From JABDIP01 sp965237625 (GTDB taxonomy: Bacteria; Pseudomonadota; Alphaproteobacteria; DSM-16000; Inquilinaceae): a DNA stretch of 64,000 nt. The stretch lies in assembly GCA_965237625.1 (NCBI GenBank), contig CBDEGD010000046.1, forward strand, positions 124,001-188,000, in the 5' to 3' direction. The notes beneath the pieces are model-generated. The model was not told the origin of the DNA. It did not search any database and saw nothing but the letters and a program-made list of their open reading frames with translations. The position numbers and the translations under genes are program-made. Shown in pieces: positions 1 through 8,725 of the stretch; positions within the stretch are counted from its first letter, which is position 1; the number at the start of each line of letters is the position of its first letter.

Positions 1-818
1 ATGATGAGGTCAGCCTGTCCCAGGGCGTTTCCAACCGGGTGATCTATCTGCACATCGACAGCGACCGCGAGGTCACGCCGATGGTCACCGCCAAGGATGG
101 CAGCGAAATCCCGAATCCGTTCCGCGATTTGCGGGTCCGGCGGGCGATCTCCATGGCGATCAACCGTCCGGCGATTGTCGATCGGGTGATGGATGGCGTT
201 GCCATCCCGGCCGGGCAACTCCTGCCGGAAGGCTTCTTCGGCGTCAGCGACAAGTTGGCGGTGGAAGAATACGATCCGGATGGCGCGCGGGCGCTTATGG
301 CGGAGGCCGGATACGGTGACGGGTTCAAGCTAACCATCCATGGGCCCAACGACCGTTACATCAATGACGCCCAGATCGCGCAGGCGGTTGCGCAGATGCT
401 CAGTCGCATCGGTATCGAGACCGAGGTCGACACCATGCCGCGCTCGACCTATTTCGGCCGCGCATCGGCGCTGGAGTTCAGCCTGATGCTGGTCGGCTGG
501 GGCTCGGGTACGGGTGAGGCGTCATCGCCGCTGAAATCGCTCCTGGTCACAAATGACAAGGATCGTGGCTTTGGCGCGTCGAACCGGGGTCGTTATTCCA
601 ATCCGGAAGTCGACGCCATGGTCATCGAGGCGTTGGCGACGGTGGACGATGCCCGGCGACAGGAGTTGCTGGCGCAGGCGACCGAGATCGCCATGGCCGA
701 TGTCGGGCTGATCCCGATGCACTTCCAGGTCAATACCTGGGGTACGCGGCCCGGTATCCGCTACGACGCAAGGACCGACGAATACACCTTGGCCGTGGGT
801 GTGGTGCCGGTCGAGTAG
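1..818 (+). CDS. Peptide ABC transporter substrate-binding protein, 3' part only
   Basis: The reading frame is open from base 3, so the gene begins upstream of the window and only about 270 C-terminal residues are seen. The text matches lobe II and the C-terminal part of SBP_bac_5 (DppA/OppA) proteins: the segment FRDLRVRRAISMAINR is the family's typical helix, followed by the DPDGARALMAEAGY block and the GWGSGTGEASSPLKSLL stretch. These periplasmic proteins capture peptides or related solutes and hand them to DppBC. The permease and ATPase genes follow on the same strand, which supports the role; the actual ligand cannot be read from the sequence. A repeat element separates this gene from dppB. 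Confidence 0.9.
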   Translation, partial: DEVSLSQGVSNRVIYLHIDSDREVTPMVTAKDGSEIPNPFRDLRVRRAISMAINRPAIVDRVMDGVAIPAGQLLPEGFFGVSDKLAVEEYDPDGARALMAEAGYGDGFKLTIHGPNDRYINDAQIAQAVAQMLSRIGIETEVDTMPRSTYFGRASALEFSLMLVGWGSGTGEASSPLKSLLVTNDKDRGFGASNRGRYSNPEVDAMVIEALATVDDARRQELLAQATEIAMADVGLIPMHFQVNTWGTRPGIRYDARTDEYTLAVGVVPVE

Positions 819-880
819 CACGAAGTCGGTGGCGGGTCGGAACATGATGGTTCCGGCCCGCTATCTCTTTCGAGGAATTA

Positions 881-1141
881 ATACCAAGGAGCGCTGATAA
901 TGACCCATTTGATGGCGCGCGACGGCCTGCCGGGCAGGCGCGGTCTGCGGCGCGATGCAGCGCATCGGGCAAGGGCCGCAACGCACCCGGCAGGCCGTCG
1001 CGCGCCACCGCGGGCCGGGTTCCCTTGACCGCCCGCTGCGTTGCGCTCCGCTTGCGGTGCGCTGCACCGCCGCGCGAACCGCGCCTGACGGGCGGTCAAG
1101 GGAACCCGGTCAAATGAGTCATTATCAGCCCTCCTTGGTAT
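881..1141. repeat. 261-bp nested inverted-repeat element (two hairpins inside an outer stem)
   Basis: Outer arms 881-912 and 1110-1141 are inverted repeats matching at 30 of 32 bases. Inside lie two perfect inner stems, 913-934 with 986-1007 (22 bp) and 1015-1035 with 1089-1109 (21 bp). Their loops, 935-985 and 1036-1088, are about 75 percent identical to each other in inverted orientation, yet the two inner stems are unrelated in sequence. Each loop can also form a small hairpin, for example 1054-1060 with 1064-1070. The right end abuts the dppB start codon. The left arm carries an AAGGAG followed by ATG (899), giving a short open frame to a TGA at 1026-1028. It looks like a MITE or foldback insertion; a TA or AT target duplication is possible but ambiguous. 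Confidence 0.8.
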
Positions 1142-1142
1142 C

Positions 1143-2120
1143 ATGACCGTCTTCCTGGTCCGGCGTCTCATGCAGAGCATCGTGGTGCTATGCGTGATGT
1201 CGATCATCGTGTTTGCCGGCGTCTACGCCATCGGCAATCCGGTCGATATCCTGATTTCGCCCGACGCCGACCAGTTCGAGCGCGAACGTGCGATCGTCGC
1301 GCTCGGCCTCGACAAGCCCATGTGGGCGCAATACCTCACTTTCGTCGGCAACGTGTTCGAGGGCGATCTGGGCCGCTCCTTCGTGTTCAACGAGCCGGCT
1401 CTGCGGCTGATTTTCGAGCGCCTGCCGGCGACCCTGGAACTGGCGTTGCTGGCCACCTTCCTGTCGGTGATCTTCGGGGTTCCGCTGGGCATGTGGGCCG
1501 GGCTGAAGCCGAACTCGCTGAGCGGGCGCAGCATCATGGCCGGGTCCATCTTCGGCTTCAGCCTGCCGAATTTCTGGCAGGGGCTGATGCTGATCATGGT
1601 GTTTGCGGTGATGCTTCAATGGCTGCCATCGGGACGGCGCGGCGATGTCGATACAGTGCTGGGCATCACCTCCAGCATCTGGACACTGGACGGGCTGTCA
1701 CATCTGATCCTGCCGGCGATCAATTTGTCGCTGACCAATATGTCCCTGATCATCCGTCTGACACGGGCCGGCATGCGCGAGGCGTTGGTCCAGGACTATG
1801 TGAAATTCGCCCGCGCCAAGGGGCTGACCCAGCGCCGGGTGGTCTTGGTCCATGTGTTCAAGAACATCCTGATCCCCCTGGTGACCGTGGTCGGGCTGGA
1901 GATCGGCACGCTGATCGCCTTCGCGGTCGTCACCGAGACGGTGTTCGCCTGGCCGGGCGTCGGCAAGCTGATCATCGACTCGATCTTCGTGCTCGATCGG
2001 CCGGTGATCGTCGCCTATCTGATCGTGATCGTGCTGATGTTCATCGTCATCAATCTGGTGGTGGACATCATCTACTCGCTGGTCGATCCGCGGGTGCGGC
2101 TATCGGAGGCCCGGTCATGA
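1143..2120 (+). CDS. dppB: Dipeptide/oligopeptide ABC transporter permease DppB
   Basis: A 325-residue inner-membrane permease. An N-terminal membrane helix (about residues 9-30) is followed by the conserved start of the BPD_transp_1 domain and the family stretch LGLDKPMWAQYLTF; about six membrane segments are visible. The EAA-type cytoplasmic loop that contacts the ATPase is seen near EALVQDYVKFARAKGL. It pairs with DppC to form the membrane channel. The ATG lies directly at the right border of the inverted-repeat element, so no clear ribosome binding site of its own remains; expression may depend on read-through or on sequence in the element. The stop overlaps the dppC start (ATGA). Confidence 0.95.
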   Translation: MTVFLVRRLMQSIVVLCVMSIIVFAGVYAIGNPVDILISPDADQFERERAIVALGLDKPMWAQYLTFVGNVFEGDLGRSFVFNEPALRLIFERLPATLELALLATFLSVIFGVPLGMWAGLKPNSLSGRSIMAGSIFGFSLPNFWQGLMLIMVFAVMLQWLPSGRRGDVDTVLGITSSIWTLDGLSHLILPAINLSLTNMSLIIRLTRAGMREALVQDYVKFARAKGLTQRRVVLVHVFKNILIPLVTVVGLEIGTLIAFAVVTETVFAWPGVGKLIIDSIFVLDRPVIVAYLIVIVLMFIVINLVVDIIYSLVDPRVRLSEARS

Positions 2121-3127
2121 CCGAGCTGGCCGAAACCACCGGACCGCTCCCGCCGCCTGTTGCCGCCAAGGTGGAATCGCCATTCCAAAGGATCGCCTCG
2201 GATTTCGCCGAGAGCAAGGTGGCGGTCGCCGGGCTGATCCTGTTGCTGGTGATCGTTGTGCTGGCGGTGTTCGCGCCGATCATCGCGCCGCAGGACCCCT
2301 ACGACCTGACCCAGATCGACATCCTCGACAGCAAGCTGGAGCCGGGCTCCGTGCATTGGGAGGGCAAGCTCACCTATTGGCTGGGCACGGACGGGCAGGG
2401 GCGCGACATGCTCAGCGCCATCATGTACGGCCTGCGCACCAGCCTCAGTGTCGGCATCATGAGCGGGTTCTTCGCCCTGGTGATCGGCACCTCGGCCGGC
2501 CTGGTCGCCGCCTATATGGGTGGGCGGGTCGAGACCCTGATCATGCGGCTGGTCGATCTGCAGCTCAGCTTTCCGGCCATCCTGGTGGCGCTGATCCTGC
2601 TCGCCGTTCTGGGTCGCGGCGTCGACAAGGTGGTGCTGGCGCTGATCATCGTGCAATGGGCCTATTACGCGCGCACCGCACGCGGGGCCGCTCTGGTCGA
2701 GCGCCGCAAGGAGTACATCGAGGCGGCGCAATGCCTGGCGCTGTCGACGCCGCGCATCATCTTCCGCCATCTGCTGCCCAATTGCCTGCCGCCGGTGATC
2801 GTGGTCGGCACGGTACAGGTGGCCAGCGCCATCGCCCTGGAGGCGACACTCAGTTTCCTCGGCATCGGCCTGCCGGTGACCAAGCCATCGCTCGGCCTGC
2901 TGATCTCCAACGGTTTCGACTATTTGCTGTCCGGCCGCTACTGGATCAGCTTCTTCCCCGGCGTGGCGCTTCTGTTCACCATCGTGGCCATCAATCTGGT
3001 CGGCGACCAGCTCCGCGACATCCTCAACCCGAGGGCTACGGCGATGAGGAATATCGGGCAGGCCGGAGTATTTTCCCTCGCCCCTTGCGGGAGAGGGGAC
3101 GATTTGCCGGCCGGCAGGTGTCCCCAA
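2117..3127 (+). CDS. dppC: ABC transporter permease DppC, without its own stop codon
   Basis: Starts at ATG 2117 in a 4-base overlap with dppB. It has the DppC layout: a cytoplasmic N-terminus, a first membrane helix (about residues 36-56), the WLGTDGQGRDMLS motif typical of OppC/DppC, the permease domain with the EAA loop (RRKEYIEAAQ), and a final helix ending in the usual DQLRDILNPR at about 3034. Instead of a stop codon the frame continues through about 31 low-complexity residues and enters dppD in frame at 3128, so as written the permease would be fused to the ATPase. The extra segment contains a GC-rich inverted repeat (3075-3098), suggesting insertion at the old stop. Confidence 0.88.
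3075..3098. repeat. Short GC-rich palindromic repeat in the dppC-dppD junction
   Basis: CCCTCGCCCCTTGCGGGAGAGGGG type sequence: the two halves can pair as an imperfect stem around a short loop. It lies exactly where dppC should end and dppD begin, and resembles dispersed REP-like palindromes common between genes in alphaproteobacteria. Copy number elsewhere could not be tested. Confidence 0.5.
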
Positions 3128-4109
3128 ATGACCGAGCCGGTGATCCAGGTCGATCGTCTGCATACCCATTACTTCACCAAGGCCGGGGTCGTGAAGTCGG
3201 TGGACGATGTGTCGTTCCAGGTCGGGCGGGGCGAGATCCTGGGCATCGTCGGCGAGTCCGGATCGGGCAAGTCGGTGACCGGGTTCTCGATCATGGGGCT
3301 GGTCGATCCGCCGGGACGGGTCGTCAGCGGGGCAATCCGCTTTGGCGGCCGCGATCTGGTCGGCCTGCCCGAGCCGGAGATGCGGGCACTGCGCGGCCGG
3401 CGCATCGCGATGATATTCCAGGACCCGATGATGACCCTGAACCCCGGTGCTGCGCATCGACACCCAGATGATCGAGGCGATCACCGCCCATGAGAGCGTC
3501 ACCGCAGACGACGCCCGGCAGCGCGCCCGCGATGCGCTGGGCATGGTCGGCATCCCGTCGCCGGACGAACGGCTGAAGGCCTATCCGCATCAATTCTCCG
3601 GCGGCATGCGCCAGCGCGTCGCCATCGCCATCGCCCTGCTGCACCACCCGGATCTGATCGTCGCCGACGAGCCGACCACCGCGCTGGACGTCACCATCCA
3701 GGCGCAGATCCTCTATGAGATCCAACGGCTGGTGCGCGAGCAGGACACCGCGATGATCTGGATCACCCATGATCTGAGCGTCGTGGCCGGGCTCGCCGAC
3801 CGGGTCTGCGTCATGTATGCCGGACGGGTGGTCGAAAGCGGCACCGTCGGCGACGTGATCGACCGGCCGATCCATCCCTATACCCATGGGCTGATCGGCT
3901 CCGTCCCGTCGCGCAATCCGCGCGGCCGACCGCTGGCGCAGATCCCCGGCATGGCGCCGACGCCCAGCGACATGCCGTCGGGCTGCGCCTTCCGCCCTCG
4001 CTGCCCGAGCGCCGCGGAGGGCTGTCAGGCTGAGCCGCCGATCACCCAGCCGCAACCGGGCCGCACCCTGCGCTGCTTCCATCCCGTTACGCTGGAGACG
4101 GCGTCGTGA
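3128..4109 (+). CDS. dppD: Dipeptide ABC transporter ATPase DppD, frameshifted
   Basis: The N-terminal third (from ATG 3128) has Walker A GESGSGKS and the Q-loop IFQDPMMTLNP. The frame then breaks within the run CCCC at 3442-3445: dropping one C gives NPVLRIDTQMIEAI and joins the rest of the protein. That part carries the ABC signature FSGGMRQR, Walker B LIVADEPTTALD, the switch histidine ITHDLS and the C-terminal oligopeptide/dipeptide motif with cysteines (CAFRPRCPSAAEGC). It would energise DppBC as a partner of DppF. With the base present, the product ends about 110 residues in. The downstream part has a possible GTG at 3447 but lacks Walker A. It may be a real lesion or a homopolymer read error. 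Confidence 0.85.
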
Positions 4110-5101
4110 CGCCGCCGATCATCGAGTTGCAGGGCGTCAGCAAGCGTTTTGTGAAAAGCCTCGACGCGGCCGCGAAGGTGGCCAATATCATCGGCGCCCG
4201 CCTTCGGGAAGAGGTGGTGCACGCGGTCGACAGCGTCGATCTGACCGTCGCCAAGGGCGAGGTGGTCGGTCTGGTCGGTGAGAGCGGTTGCGGCAAGTCG
4301 ACCCTCGGCCGGGTGGTCGCGGGCATCCATGGCGCGACCGAAGGGCGGGTGCTGTTCCACGGCCAGGACGTGGCGGGGCTGACCGGCACCGAGCGACACC
4401 GGGCCATGCTGGCGATCCAGATGATCTTCCAGGACCCGATGTCGTCGCTGAACCCGCGCCTGCGGGTGGCGGAGATCATCGGCGAGGCGCCGCAGGTCCA
4501 CGGTCTCGTGACCCGGGCCGGGCTGTCGGACTTCCTCGACCGGCTGATGCGTCAGGTCGGGCTCGACCCGGCCTACAAACGGCGCTACCCGCACCAATTC
4601 TCCGGTGGCCAGCGGCAAAGGCTCGGCATCGCCAGGGCGCTGGCGGTGGAGCCGGAATTCCTCGTCTGCGACGAGGCTGTGGCGGCGCTGGACGTTTCGA
4701 TCCAGGCCCAGGTGCTGAACCTGTTCATGGCCCTGCGCGAGGAACTCGGCCTGACCTATCTGTTCATCAGCCACGATCTCGGCGTGGTCGAGCATCTGAG
4801 CGACCGGGTGATGATCATGTATCTGGGCCGGGTGGTCGAGCAGTCGCCGACCGGCGAACTCTTCGCCGAGCCGAACCACCCCTACACCCAGGCACTGCTG
4901 GCCGAGATCCCCCGGCTCGACACGACCCGGCGCCACTTCCTGCCGATCAAGGGCGAGATCCCGTCGCCGCTGGCGCCGCCGCCCGGCTGTCATTTCCACC
5001 CGCGCTGCCCGCACGCCATGCCGCGCTGTGCCGAAGAGGCGCCGGTGCTGAAGGAGGTCGCCCCCGGCCGACTTTCCGCCTGCCATCTCAACGATCAATG
5101 A
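4106..5101 (+). CDS. dppF: Dipeptide ABC transporter ATPase DppF
   Basis: A 331-residue ATPase beginning with GTG 4106, overlapping the dppD stop by four bases. It shows Walker A GESGCGKS, the Q-loop IFQDPMSSLNP, signature FSGGQRQR, Walker B FLVCDEAVAALD and the switch ISHDL. It ends with the peptide-transporter C-terminal domain (PPPGCHFHPRCPHAM). In Walker B the usual DEPVSALD is DEAVAALD, a mild deviation. It is the last gene of the importer operon; a strong hairpin follows at 5134-5162. Confidence 0.93.
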   Translation: MTPPIIELQGVSKRFVKSLDAAAKVANIIGARLREEVVHAVDSVDLTVAKGEVVGLVGESGCGKSTLGRVVAGIHGATEGRVLFHGQDVAGLTGTERHRAMLAIQMIFQDPMSSLNPRLRVAEIIGEAPQVHGLVTRAGLSDFLDRLMRQVGLDPAYKRRYPHQFSGGQRQRLGIARALAVEPEFLVCDEAVAALDVSIQAQVLNLFMALREELGLTYLFISHDLGVVEHLSDRVMIMYLGRVVEQSPTGELFAEPNHPYTQALLAEIPRLDTTRRHFLPIKGEIPSPLAPPPGCHFHPRCPHAMPRCAEEAPVLKEVAPGRLSACHLNDQ

Positions 5102-5133
5102 CGCATAGCGGCAGAACGAGTTTTCGAAGACCC

Positions 5134-5162
5134 CTCACCCCCCGGCTTGATCGGGGGGTGAG
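5134..5162. terminator. Hairpin downstream of dppF
   Basis: A perfect 11-bp stem (5134-5144 with 5152-5162) closes a 7-base loop just after the importer operon and before the IS110 transposase end. There is no T-run on either side, so it is either a weak terminator or another dispersed palindrome. Confidence 0.5.
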
Positions 5163-5177
5163 CATCTGTGTTTGGTG

Positions 5178-6170
5178 TCAAGCGGCATGATTGACCCAGA
5201 GCCTGTCATCTTTGAGCAGAGTGTTTGCGAGGACGACGAGCTTACGCATGACGGCGGTGAGGGCGACCTTTGGTTTTTTTCCGTTGCCGCGCAGTCGTTT
5301 GTAGAAGACGGCGAGGTCGGGATTGTGGCGCGCGGCGGAGAGTGCGGCCCAGTAGAGGGCACGGCGCGGCTGGGCGCGGCCTCCCTTGATATGGCGCGGT
5401 CGCTCTGTGTTGCCGCTGTCGTCGGCGAAAGGCGCCAGTCCGGCCAAGCAGGCGATGGCGTGTCGGTCGAGATAGCCAAGTTCGGGCAGGTCGGCGATGA
5501 GAGCTGCGGCGACGGCGGGGCCGACGCTGGGGATCGAGACGAGGATGGTGTAGCGCCGGGCGAGGGAGGTATCGGTGGCGATGTGACTGTCGATCTGCGT
5601 GGCCAGACGCTTGATGTGGCTGTCGAGGCTTTTGAGCCGGCGTGCGAGCTCGCGCTTGAGGAAGCTCGTCTGGCTTGCCCCCAGCCGGTTGGCCAGCGCC
5701 GTGCGTTCAGCTGTCGCGGCATTGCGCGCATGGACCAGCTCTTGCAGCGCCTCGAGTGCCTCGGGCGCCGGCGGCCTGGCCTGTGGTGCCAGCGCGTCGC
5801 CGAGGATCGCCAGCATCCTGACATCGACACGGTCGGTCTTGGCGCGCGTGCCCAGGGCTTCGGCGAACAGGCGCGAGCGCAGCGGGTTGACGACGGCCAC
5901 GGCGAGGCCCGACTGGCTGAGCGTGCGGTGCGCCAGGCGGTGATATTTGGCTGTCGCCTCCATGACGACGAGCGCGACCTGGTGCCGGGCCAGCTCTCGT
6001 CTGAGACGCTTGATGCCGTCGCGGTTGTTGGCGACAGCGAGATCTCGGTCGAGCGGGTGGAGATGGACGTCGAGACGGTCTTTACAGACGTCGATGCCGA
6101 CATACACTGTTTGTGCGTTTCGTGCTTCCGGCTGGATCTGGCCTTGCATGCGGGTCTGGCTCCCTATCAT
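5178..6170 (-). CDS. IS110-family transposase
   Basis: The N-terminal DEDD RuvC-like domain opens with VYVGIDVCKDRLDVHL, followed by VVMEATAKYHRL and the TDRVDVRML block that supply the acidic residues. The C-terminal Transposase_20 half has the SIPSVGPAVAAAL helix-hairpin-helix and a DDSGNTERPRHIKGG segment carrying the likely catalytic serine. About 330 residues, normal for the family. I place the start at ATG 6170 (or 6149), because residues encoded further upstream are low complexity and read through a palindrome. It looks intact. Confidence 0.9.
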   Translation of the reverse strand: MIGSQTRMQGQIQPEARNAQTVYVGIDVCKDRLDVHLHPLDRDLAVANNRDGIKRLRRELARHQVALVVMEATAKYHRLAHRTLSQSGLAVAVVNPLRSRLFAEALGTRAKTDRVDVRMLAILGDALAPQARPPAPEALEALQELVHARNAATAERTALANRLGASQTSFLKRELARRLKSLDSHIKRLATQIDSHIATDTSLARRYTILVSIPSVGPAVAAALIADLPELGYLDRHAIACLAGLAPFADDSGNTERPRHIKGGRAQPRRALYWAALSAARHNPDLAVFYKRLRGNGKKPKVALTAVMRKLVVLANTLLKDDRLWVNHAA

Positions 6171-6251
6171 CTGTTCAGGACAAGCACGAAGGACCGGCGG
6201 ACCAGGCTCACCCACGGTTCTGATCCAAGGGGGATACGGTCCCGCCGGTCC

Positions 6252-6283
6252 GGCCCAGCCCGAGCGGCCGCTCGGGCTGGGCC
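6252..6283. repeat. Perfect 32-bp palindrome upstream of the IS110 transposase
   Basis: Bases 6252-6267 and 6268-6283 are exact reverse complements, a stem without a loop, lying about 80 bases upstream of the transposase start. It could be part of the element's structured non-coding end, or a REP-like palindrome used as insertion target, as is known for several IS110 members. Confidence 0.7.
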
Positions 6284-6358
6284 AGCGCAAATCATCACAG
6301 TTTCGCGCCTAAACGAACATGCAAGGGGGCTAGCAGCAGACTCATTGAGTGCGTTGCC

Positions 6359-7216
6359 GTGACCACTGGCACCATGGCCATGACCGGGGTCCATCGCACG
6401 GTATTTGCGGCGAACCCGCTGCCTTTGATTTTCGACTCCCCCCATAGCGGCAGTGACCTGCCCGAAAGCTTCCGCCCGGCTCAGCCGCCGGAGATCCTGA
6501 GGCAGGCAGAGGATTCGTTTGTCGACGAGCTGTTCGCAGGTGCGCCGGCCCACGGGGCAACGCTGATTGCCGCAGCGTTCCCGCGCGCCTTCATCGATGT
6601 GAACCGCGCGCCGGACGACATCGACCCGACCCTGCTGGAGGGCCCCTGGCCAACGGCACTGAACCCGACCAATCGCAGCGAGCGCGGCATCGGCCTGATC
6701 CGCCGGCTGATCGGCCCCGGCCAGCCGGTCTATGACCGCCTGCTGCCGGTGGCGGAAATCCAGGCCCGGATCGATGACCATTACCGGCCCTATCACCAGC
6801 ATCTGGAACAGACCCTGGCCGCGCTCAACCGCCGGTTCGGCGCCGTCTATCACGTCAACTGCCACTCCATGAAGTCGGTCGGCAACGCCACCACGCCGGA
6901 CGGGCCGGTACCGCGTGTCGACATCGTGGTCGGAGACCTGCACGGCACAAGCTGCGCGCCGGACTTCACCATGCTGGTGGTCCAGGCCTTTGCAAGCCGG
7001 GGCTATTCGGTGGCAGTCAACGATCCCTATGCCGGCGCCCACATCCTTGAGCGCCATGGCGATCCTTCGTCCGGCATGCACAGCCTCCAGGTCGAGATCA
7101 ACCGCGCCTTGTACATGGATGAGTCGACGCGGGAGCGCCAGGGCGGGTTTGAGAAGCTGCAGGCTGAATTAGCGGCGGTGGCTGCCGATATCGCGGCCTT
7201 CGTGTCGAAGGCCTGA
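6359..7216 (+). CDS. N-formylglutamate amidohydrolase family protein
   Basis: About 285 residues of the FGase (PF05013) family, which hydrolyses N-formyl-L-glutamate or related N-acyl amino acids, classically in histidine degradation. Visible family blocks are LIFDSPHSGSDLP near the N-terminus, DRYIND-like FIDVNRAPDDID, DHYRPYHQHL, the metal-site text VNCHSMKS, and IVVGDLHGTSC. No other hut gene is nearby, so the substrate is open. The start is uncertain: GTG 6359, or ATG 6374 or 6380, with no convincing ribosome binding site. It lies just beyond the insertion sequence, which may have replaced its promoter region. Confidence 0.85.
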   Translation: MTTGTMAMTGVHRTVFAANPLPLIFDSPHSGSDLPESFRPAQPPEILRQAEDSFVDELFAGAPAHGATLIAAAFPRAFIDVNRAPDDIDPTLLEGPWPTALNPTNRSERGIGLIRRLIGPGQPVYDRLLPVAEIQARIDDHYRPYHQHLEQTLAALNRRFGAVYHVNCHSMKSVGNATTPDGPVPRVDIVVGDLHGTSCAPDFTMLVVQAFASRGYSVAVNDPYAGAHILERHGDPSSGMHSLQVEINRALYMDESTRERQGGFEKLQAELAAVAADIAAFVSKA

Positions 7217-7218
7217 TC

Positions 7219-8031
7219 TCAGGTCTCGAACTGCTCTTTCAGCACCCGCTCTTCCAGATTGTGTTCCGGGTCGAACAGCAGGTTCAGCTCAACCGTGCGG
7301 TCCTCGCAGACTTCGACCTGGGCGACGTCGCGAACCTCCGTATAGTCCGCGACGGCGCTGACCGGGCGCTTTTTCGGCTCGCGGACGTCGAAGCGGAATG
7401 CGGCCTTGTGCGGCAGCAGGGCGCCGCGCCAGCGTCTTGGCCGGAAGGCGCTGATCGGTGTCAATGCCAGCACGCCGGCGCCCAGCGGAATGATCGGGCC
7501 GTGGGCGGAGAGGTTGTAGGCGGTGCTGCCGGCCGGGGTGGACACCAGGATGCCGTCGCAAATCAACTCCACGAGCCGCTCCACCCCGTCGATGCTGATC
7601 GAGAGCTTTGCAGCCTGTCGGGTCTCGCGCAGCAACGACACTTCGTTGATCGCCAGCGCTTGATGCTCCTTCCCATCGACGGTAACCGCAGTCATCCGCA
7701 GCGGGTGCAAGGTCACCCGTTGCGCAGCAGAGAGTCGTTCGGTCAGGCGGTCCTCACGAAATTCGTTGAGCAGGAAACCCACCGAGCCGCAATTCATGCC
7801 GTAGATCGGGATATGGCGATCCAGGAAGTGGTGCAGGGTTTCGAGCATCAGCCCGTCGCCGCCCAGGGCGACGATGATATCGGCGCTGTCCACCGATGCC
7901 TGGCCATAGCGGTCGGCCAGCCGGTCTAGGGCCGCGCGGGCCTCGTCTGTGTCGGCAGCGACGAAGCCGACGGTCGGCGCGTCGGGCTTCGATCCGCGCC
8001 GTTTGGCGCTGGCGGGGCTGTCTGTTTTCAT
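7219..8031 (-). CDS. nadK: NAD kinase
   Basis: A 270-residue cytosolic enzyme that phosphorylates NAD+ to NADP+. It shows the diagnostic GGDG motif (IVALGGDGLMLETLHHF), the MNCGSVGFLLNEF block and the PAGSTAYNLSAHGPIIP motif. The length fits the family. It is convergent with the amidohydrolase gene, with only two bases between the stops. Confidence 0.95.
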   Translation of the reverse strand: MKTDSPASAKRRGSKPDAPTVGFVAADTDEARAALDRLADRYGQASVDSADIIVALGGDGLMLETLHHFLDRHIPIYGMNCGSVGFLLNEFREDRLTERLSAAQRVTLHPLRMTAVTVDGKEHQALAINEVSLLRETRQAAKLSISIDGVERLVELICDGILVSTPAGSTAYNLSAHGPIIPLGAGVLALTPISAFRPRRWRGALLPHKAAFRFDVREPKKRPVSAVADYTEVRDVAQVEVCEDRTVELNLLFDPEHNLEERVLKEQFET

Positions 8032-8200
8032 GGCGGGGCGACTGTATCAGTCCGGTGGCCGAGGTTCACCTGCCGAGATGAGTGCGCTGACAGGTTTCGC
8101 GCTTGTGACCATGGTTGAGCGCCGGCGGCGCGCCCGGGCACTTGCGCGGCTTAGTGGGCTCGGTCAGTCTGGCATTCGGAAAACCTAAGAGGAAACCCGG

Positions 8201-8680
8201 ATGCGCCTTGGGTTCTTGATGCTTATGGCCGCGCTGACCGCGAGCTTTCAATCCTTCGTGGCGGCGGCGGACGACCGGCACGAGCAGTACTACTATCCGA
8301 CCGTCACCAGCCACGAAACCTATCCCGCTCGCGCCATCACCCTGGCCGACAGCGACCGTGCCCGCCGTATCGGGTTCATCGTCGGCTTGACCCGGCAGCA
8401 ATTGGCGCAGGACTACCCGCCCGAGGTGGCGATCTTCACCAAGGGCGCCGAGGCCGAGAAGATGATCATCGTCGCGCTGAACCGCAATGCCATCTCCAGC
8501 CTCTATCAGGCGCGGGGCATGCTGGCGCAAATGACGGCGGTGGCGCGGTCGACCGAGGTCTTCATCGAGAACAGGGTGGAGGACAGCTACACCTTCCTCG
8601 ACCTGCTGAAGCTGCTCGGCTATCGGCAACTCACCATTAGCGATGGTCACAGCTACGCGCACCAGATTACGATTGAATAG
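8201..8680 (+). CDS. Conserved exported protein of unknown function
   Basis: 159 residues with a clear Sec signal peptide (MRLGFLMLMAALTASFQSFVAAADD, likely cleavage after AAA). The mature part contains HEQYYYPTVTSHETYPAR and a mixed alpha/beta pattern, but no motif I recognise. A good ribosome binding site (AGAGGAAA) precedes the ATG. It is divergent from nadK. Confidence 0.7.
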   Translation: MRLGFLMLMAALTASFQSFVAAADDRHEQYYYPTVTSHETYPARAITLADSDRARRIGFIVGLTRQQLAQDYPPEVAIFTKGAEAEKMIIVALNRNAISSLYQARGMLAQMTAVARSTEVFIENRVEDSYTFLDLLKLLGYRQLTISDGHSYAHQITIE

Positions 8681-8725
8681 AGTCGCCGACCGTCGATCGA
8701 AATTCGCAAAAGTCACCCCCTACTC

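Larger units (their letters stand above)
5163..6340 (-). mobile_element. IS110-family insertion sequence (ends not defined)
   Basis: A single transposase gene of the DEDD type, with non-coding flanks, sits between the dpp operon and an unrelated gene. IS110 elements lack clear terminal inverted repeats, so I cannot fix the ends; the limits given are approximate. In this family the non-coding end upstream of the transposase is known to encode a structured bridge RNA, so the 6171-6340 stretch is the place to look for it. Confidence 0.6.

Noticed and set aside
2072..3553. Long minus-strand frame (493 codons) across dppC and dppD
   Set aside because: It is the antisense shadow of a GC-rich operon; the translation is rich in His, Gln, Arg and Asp with no domain, while the plus strand encodes full transporter genes.
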